Positions 15,342 to 19,714 of a stretch of DNA of 19,714 nt are shown one piece after another. The notes beneath the pieces are model-generated. The model was given only the letters and a program-made list of their open reading frames with translations, ran no database searches and was not told the origin of the DNA. The number at the start of each line of letters is the position of its first letter. Position 1 is the stretch's first letter. A program made the translations under genes and the position numbers. The stretch covers positions 1 through 19,714 of the forward strand of contig JADJWY010000030.1 of NCBI GenBank assembly GCA_016716085.1, in the 5' to 3' direction. The DNA is from Hahellaceae bacterium. Its GTDB lineage: Bacteria; Pseudomonadota; Gammaproteobacteria; Pseudomonadales; Oleiphilaceae.

Positions 15342-15423
15342 CTTCTTCCGAATTCCACTATCTTGGCGGGATCAAGGATCATAACTGATTCCAGCCATTG
15401 CGAACAGGCGTAGTAATTAGGAC

Positions 15424-15829
15424 ATGGACAATATTGAACTCAAAAAGGCAGGTTTAAAGGTTACCCTGCCCAGACTCAAAATTCTTAACTTGCTTGAAAC
15501 GGCGGATACCCGCCATTTGAGCGCAGAAGATGTGTATAAAATGTTGCTGGATGCAGGGGATGACGTTGGCCTTGCAACCGTGTATCGGGTGTTGACCCAG
15601 TTCGAATCAGCGGGTCTGGTGCTCCGCCATAACTTTGAAAGGTGGACACGCCGTATTCGAATTGAACAATGATGAGCACCATGACCATATGGTCTGCACG
15701 GAAACCGGCAAAGTGATCGAGTTTTTCGATCCTGTCATTGAAAAGCGTCAAAAAGTCTTAGCAGAAGAATACGGCTACGATATCGTAGATCATAAGCTGA
15801 CGCTTTATGTGAAGCCTAAAAAAGCCTGA
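15424..15829 (+). CDS. fur: Ferric uptake regulator Fur, one-base frameshift as given
   Basis: Fe2+-dependent repressor of iron acquisition genes. The N-terminal winged helix reads ELKKAGLKVTLPRLKILNLL, HLSAEDVYKMLLDAGDDVGL and ATVYRVLTQFESAGLVLRHN; the C-terminal metal-binding/dimer part reads GGHAVFELNNDEHHDHMVCT (with the His/Cys metal ligands), TGKVIEFFDPVIEKRQ and KLTLYVKPKKA. The two halves are joined by one extra A in gaaaggtgg at about 15637-15645: removing it gives HNFEGGHAVF, the normal sequence. AGGA lies close before the ATG. The length, about 135 residues, fits. It converges on recN over a shared hairpin. Confidence 0.92.
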
Positions 15830-15832
15830 CTC

Positions 15833-15867
15833 AACTTCGGCGTGGTTTATTGTACCACGCTGAAGTT
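15833..15867. terminator. Hairpin between convergent fur and recN
   Basis: aacttcggcgtgg (15833-15845) pairs with ccacgctgaagtt (15855-15867) with one G-T pair and a 9-nt loop. It spans the end of recN and the space after fur and is a plausible bidirectional terminator, though no long T-run follows. Confidence 0.55.
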
Positions 15868-17506
15868 CAGCATCTCGTTGGCCAGTGCCAGTCCCTGCTG
15901 CGAAATATCCACCCCGCCCAGCATGCGTGCGATTTCTTTGACACGCGAAGGGCCCTCCAGTGGCAGAATGCTGGAGCAGGTCTTTCCGTCCTGAACGGCT
16001 TTGCTAACAAAGAGGTGATCATGCGCCTGAGAGGCCACGAAGGCGAGGTGTGTCACACACAGAATTTGTGTGCGATCTCCCAGTTGGCGCAACATGCGTC
16101 CTACGACTTCAGCCGTTGGGCCGCCAATACCCACATCAACCTCATCAAATACGAGTGTCGGGGTTTGTGTGGTGGCTGCCGTAACCACCTGAATACATAA
16201 ACTGATGCGAGACAGTTCACCGCCAGAGGCGACCTTCTGCAAGGGGCGCAAGGGTTGACCTGGGTTCATGCTGATCAAAATTTCTATGTCATCATTTCCA
16301 TTCGCGGACGGCGCTCCCAATGAATTGCAGGCAATCACCAATTCCGGTGAGAGTCCAAGGTGCTTTAGCTGCTGTTTGACGGCTTCTTGCAGGAAGTTTG
16401 CGGCCTGTCCTCGTTTTTCGCTCAGGTGGGTGGCCGCTGTCTGGTACTGCTGATTAAGTTGGGACACCCGTGCGTCAAGTTGCTCAACAATTTTCGCCTC
16501 CCACCAACGTTTCGAGTTCCAGTTGCAGCTCGGCATGCCGTTGGCGCAATTCCTTTGGCGCAACCCGGTGTTTCCGTGCCAGGTCGTAAATAGCGCATAG
16601 GCGGTCGTCGACTTCGCAAGCGTTCCGGGTTCAATTCAATACGATCCTGCAGCTGTGAGGCTTCTCGGGCAGCCCTGCAAACTAATTCGAGCTTCCTCGA
16701 GTAGTTGTTGCAGCGTTTTGGGTGGATGAAGCTGGAAGCTCGCAGTGCGAGATGGGACTGATGGCGCTGCCAGAATATCCAGAGCGGCGTTGTCTCCGGC
16801 CAGAAGTTGGTCGTGCAGTTGCCCAAGCGTTTGCAAAATGCTCTCGGCGTTTGCCAGCTGCTGCTGTTCGGTCTCCAGAGCATCCAGCTCGTCATCACCC
16901 AGTCCCAGGGAGTTAAGTTCATCAACCTGGTAGGTGAGTAGTTGTACCTGGCTTTCAAACTCACGCTGTCGCTTGAGTAAATTATCCAGTTTCGTCTGCT
17001 GTTGCTGCCACTGGCTAAATATTTGACGGACCTCCTGGGCAAGCGGATGAAGGCGACCACAGTCATCAACTAACTGGCAGTGTGTTTCTTTGCGCAGGAT
17101 AACTGATGCTCATGTTGTCCATGGATATCAACGGATGCTGACCCAGTTCGCGTAATTGTTGTAGCGGGCCGCCGTCCGTTGATAAAAAGCCCGTGAGCGA
17201 CCTTCGCCGAGATCAGCCGCCTGAATGCACTTTGCGCCATCATCCAGCATGTTCTCTTTGTAGCCAATTGGAGGTTGCGGGAAGTTGTTCCACCTGAAAG
17301 ACGGCGCTGACTTCAGCACGATCGGAGCCGTGACGCACCAGATCGGCGGAATTGCGTCCTCCTGCGGCCATGCCCAGTGCGTCTAGTAAGCCGTGGATTT
17401 GCTCTGCGCCGGTCTCACCACTGATTGCGGTCATCTGCAGTTGAAGTCCAGCTTCAATGTTTCCGGCCAGTGCCAAAGTTGCGAATGGACAGTGGTGGGC
17501 CAGCAT
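15847..17506 (-). CDS. recN: DNA repair protein RecN, multiply frameshifted as given
   Basis: An SMC-like ATPase in double-strand break repair. From the ATG at 17506 the protein begins MLAH and continues LALAGNIEAGLQLQMTAISG, with the P-loop region ETGA damaged by three inserted bases (GKS expected), then LDALGMAAGGRNSADLVRHG. The middle (about 16430-17230) is readable only in short pieces of changing frames. The C-terminal 238 residues are open and contain ELVIACNSLGAPSANGNDDI, VASGGELSRISLCIQVV (signature motif), LVFDEVDVGIGGPTAEVVG (Walker B) and ILCVTHLAFVASQAHDHLFV. The total span corresponds to 553 codons, the usual length of RecN, so gene loss is unlikely and sequence errors are. Confidence 0.9.
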
Positions 17507-17533
17507 GTAAACCCTGTTACGATGAATGTGACA

Positions 17534-17549
17534 CTGATTATAAATACAT
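17534..17549. promoter_or_regulatory. Possible LexA (SOS) box upstream of recN
   Basis: ctgattataaatacat, 28 bp before the recN start, resembles the LexA operator CTGT-N8-ACAG, with CTG and ACA at the right distance and an A/T-rich centre, but the last G and two inner bases do not match. recN is a classical SOS gene, and base errors are common here. Confidence 0.3.
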
Positions 17550-17583
17550 GGTGTAATAATATACAAAGTGTAAATTCGCAACG

Positions 17584-17611
17584 GTTGAAATCATTTTTTT
17601 GGCCCCAATCT
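17584..17611 (+). promoter_or_regulatory. Probable sigma-32 heat-shock promoter of grpE-dnaK
   Basis: GTTGAAA (17584-17590) and CCCCAATCT (17603-17611), 12 bp apart, closely match the sigma-32 consensus CTTGAAA - CCCCATnT. It lies 46 bp upstream of the grpE start, the expected place for a heat-shock operon. Confidence 0.65.
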
Positions 17612-17656
17612 ACGCTGCAAAACCAAGGTTTATTCAATTTTGAGCGAGGGCGGGAG

Positions 17657-18279
17657 ATGTCGGAGCAAACCGTGAACTGTGAAAAATGCTGCAGCGGCGG
17701 AAGAGGCAGGATCGACACTGTAATGGCGAATGAAAATGCTCAGGGTGGCGAGTGCGGCGCTGTCGGTGAAAGAGGCAGAGGCCCTGCGTGTGAAGAAGTC
17801 GCGAACGTGCGCGAGCAGTTATTGCGGGCGCATGCAGAAATGCAAAACGTGCGTCGACGCGCTGAAAATGATGTTGATAAGGCGCGTAAATTTGCATTGG
17901 AGCGCTTTTGTGAGAGTTACTACCGGTTGTCGACAGTTCGGAAAAAGCTACTCATGCGATGTCCGGTAAAGAGGTGCCTGAGTCAGTTGCCGTCTTTAGG
18001 GAGGGTGGGAGATGACCTCTTTCAATGGCGCAGTCAGTCACTGGCAGGTAAGTTTGATGTTGAGGTGGTTGATCCGGTGGGACAGCCCTTTAAATTCTGA
18101 GTTTCACGAGGCGATGTCGATGGTGCCTCCAATCCGGATCTGGCGCCAAATGGGGTTATGGCGTACCCGCAAAAGGGTTACACCTTGGAACGGGCGGTTG
18201 ATCCTGTCCGGCCATGGTGATGGTTTCAAAGTTACCTCCAAGCGGGCCTTGTGAAATTTTGATTTTGGCGCATATATAG
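17657..18279 (+). CDS. grpE: Nucleotide exchange factor GrpE, multiply frameshifted as given
   Basis: It releases ADP from DnaK. The start ATG 17657 begins MSEQTVN after a purine-rich leader. The family core is clear: EEVANVREQLLRAHAEMQNV then RRRAENDVDKARKFALERFC (long helix pair), later FDVEVVDPVGQPF, EFHEAMSMVP, and in other frames PDLAPNGVMA and QKGYTLERA, ending PPSGPCEILILA with a stop near 18279. At least five frame changes occur after residue 95. An in-frame extension further upstream is out of the gene. It is followed by dnaK after 37 bp in the usual heat-shock operon. Confidence 0.88.
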
Positions 18280-18316
18280 CTGGCAATCGTTGAAAACTTT
18301 TGTAGGGGTAAGTAAA

Positions 18317-19714
18317 ATGGGCAAGATTATTGGTATCGACCTTGGGACGACCAACCCCTGTGTTGTGATTCTTGAAGGTGATAAGCCGCGTGTTATTGAA
18401 AAACCTGAAGGCGCCAGAACCACGTCACCGTAGCGTTTACTGATGATAGCGAAACGCTGGTGGGGCAGTCTGCAAAACGTCAGGCCGTGACCAATCCGAA
18501 AAATACCTTGTATGCGATTAAATGCCTGATCGGTCGCTGCTTCGAGGACAACGTCGTTCAGAAAGACATCAAAATGGTCCCTTACACCATTGCTAAGGCG
18601 GATAACCGTGACGTATGGGTGGAGGCGAAGGGCAAGAAGATCGCGCCGTCCCAAATCTCTGCTGAAGTGCTCAAGAAGATGAAGAAAACAGCCGAAGATT
18701 TCAGACGGTGGACTGAAGCCGTTATTACTCGTGCTGGCTCTACTTCAATGACTCTCAGCGTCAGGCGACCAAAGATGCTCATCAACAAGTTGGCCTCGAA
18801 GTGAAGCGAATCATTAACGGAAATCACGGCTGCGGCACTGGCCTACGGTCTGGACAAGCGTGGTGGTGATCGCAAGATTGCGGTATATGACCGGTGGGGG
18901 GTACTTTTGATATCTCGGATTATCGAAATCGCGGATGTTGACGGGAAATGCAGTTTGAGGTTTTAGTTACCAATCCAGACACCTTCCTGGTGGTGAAGAT
19001 TTCGACCTCAGGCCGGGATTGAACGGCAGCTGAATTCAAGAAAGACTCCGGTATTGATCTGAAAGGCGATCCTTTGGCGATGCAGCGTCTGAAAGAGGCC
19101 GTTGAGAAGGCGGGATTGAGTTGTCCAGCAGTCAGCAAACTGATGTGAATCTGCCATATGTAACGGCCGATGCGAGGGGTCCCAAGCACCTTAACCCGCT
19201 GGTGACCCAAAGCAAGCTGGAAAGTCTGGTGGAAGAGCTGGTTGAAAATAGTTCGATTCCTTGCCGTACGGCACTTAAAGATTCGGGCATTCTGCCAGTG
19301 AAATCGACGAGATTATCCCCCCGGGGTGGCCAGACTCGTGCTGCCGCTTGGTGCAAAAGAGGGTTGCTGACTTTTTGGTAAAGAACCATAGTAAAGATGT
19401 GAATCCGGATGAAGCGGTAGCGATTGGCGCGGCGATTCAGGTTGCAGTGCCAGTCTTTGCGACGTCAGCACGTTCCGTTGCTGGACGTAACTCGCTGACG
19501 CTGAGTATCAAAGCGATGGGTGGTGTTGCGACACCGATCATCGGATAAAAATACGACGATTCCGACCAAGAAGTCGCAGGTGTTTTCAACGGCGGACGAT
19601 AACCAAACGGCCGTAACGATTCATGTTGTGCAGGGTGAGCGTAAGCGTGCGTCTGACAAATGTCGCTGGGACGCTTTGACTTGGCGGGTACTCTGCCATC
19701 GCCCCGCGGTTTGC
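18317..19714 (+). CDS. dnaK: Chaperone DnaK (Hsp70), partial and multiply frameshifted as given
   Basis: The start ATG 18317 follows an AGGGG site and gives MGKIIGIDLGTTN, the Hsp70 phosphate-1 loop. In changing frames the ATPase domain continues: GQSAKRQAVTNPKNTLYAIK, KKIAPSQISAEVLKKMKKTA, YFNDSQRQATKDA, GLEVKRIIN, ALAYGLDKRGGDRKIAVYD, GGTFDISIIEIADVDG, KKDSGIDLKGDPLAMQRLKE, SSSQQTDVNLPYVTADA, KLESLVEELV, DVNPDEAVAIGAAIQ, and the start of the substrate-binding domain, VFSTADDNQTAVTIHVVQGE and RKRASD. It leaves the window at about codon 465-480 of roughly 640. Substitutions at normally invariant positions (for example R for L before GGGTF) add to the frameshifts, so the sequence itself is poor here. 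Confidence 0.93.

Noticed and set aside
17393..17656. N-terminal extension of the grpE frame
   Set aside because: It runs antisense over the start of recN and through the promoter region; the family sequence begins at the ATG at 17657.

Overview
The window looks like a piece of a gammaproteobacterial chromosome, most likely a marine Marinobacter-like or related Pseudomonadales/Oceanospirillales organism. The right half carries the conserved set smpB - ratA/ratB - bamE - fur - recN - grpE - dnaK with ssrA (tmRNA) close to smpB. A wax ester synthase/acyl-CoA:diacylglycerol acyltransferase between smpB and ssrA also fits oil- or lipid-storing marine gammaproteobacteria. The genus is an inference.

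Layout. (1) About 1-1753, minus strand: the broken remains of a phage tail-tip/host-specificity protein running off the left edge. (2) 1775-2650, minus strand: an intact class A beta-lactamase with signal peptide, related to the CARB/RTG carbenicillinases. (3) 2922-2955: a strong minus-strand terminator, probably the original ssrA terminator. (4) 2962-10422: an integrative element of about 7.4 kb flanked by a 14-bp direct repeat of the tmRNA 3' end. From attR to attL it encodes a tyrosine integrase, an unknown 274-residue protein, an AlpA regulator, two small proteins (one with a zinc-ribbon pattern), an archaeo-eukaryotic-type primase, a D5/SF3 helicase and a coiled-coil protein of about 412 residues split by one extra C. 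It also holds two repeat clusters that look like replication origins and paired 10-bp repeats near both ends that look like integrase arm sites. (5) 10409-10762, minus strand: ssrA. (6) 10847-19714: the acyltransferase, smpB, an NSS-family sodium symporter, ratA, a truncated ratB, bamE, fur, recN, grpE and the first part of dnaK.

How it works together. The element is built like a P4-type or PICI-type phage satellite: integrase and AlpA control integration and excision, and the primase/helicase pair plus iterons allow self-replication. No capsid, packaging, cos or capsid-remodelling gene is recognisable, so a helper relation is not shown. Integration keeps the tmRNA sequence intact but moves its terminator 7.4 kb away.

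Caution on quality. Genes between about 1.8 and 10.1 kb are nearly all open, while the tail gene at the left and almost every housekeeping gene on the right carry frameshifts, several at homopolymers. The density rises towards the right edge (recN, grpE and dnaK are very damaged). Simultaneous real decay of fur, grpE, dnaK and smpB is implausible, so most breaks are probably sequence errors near contig ends.
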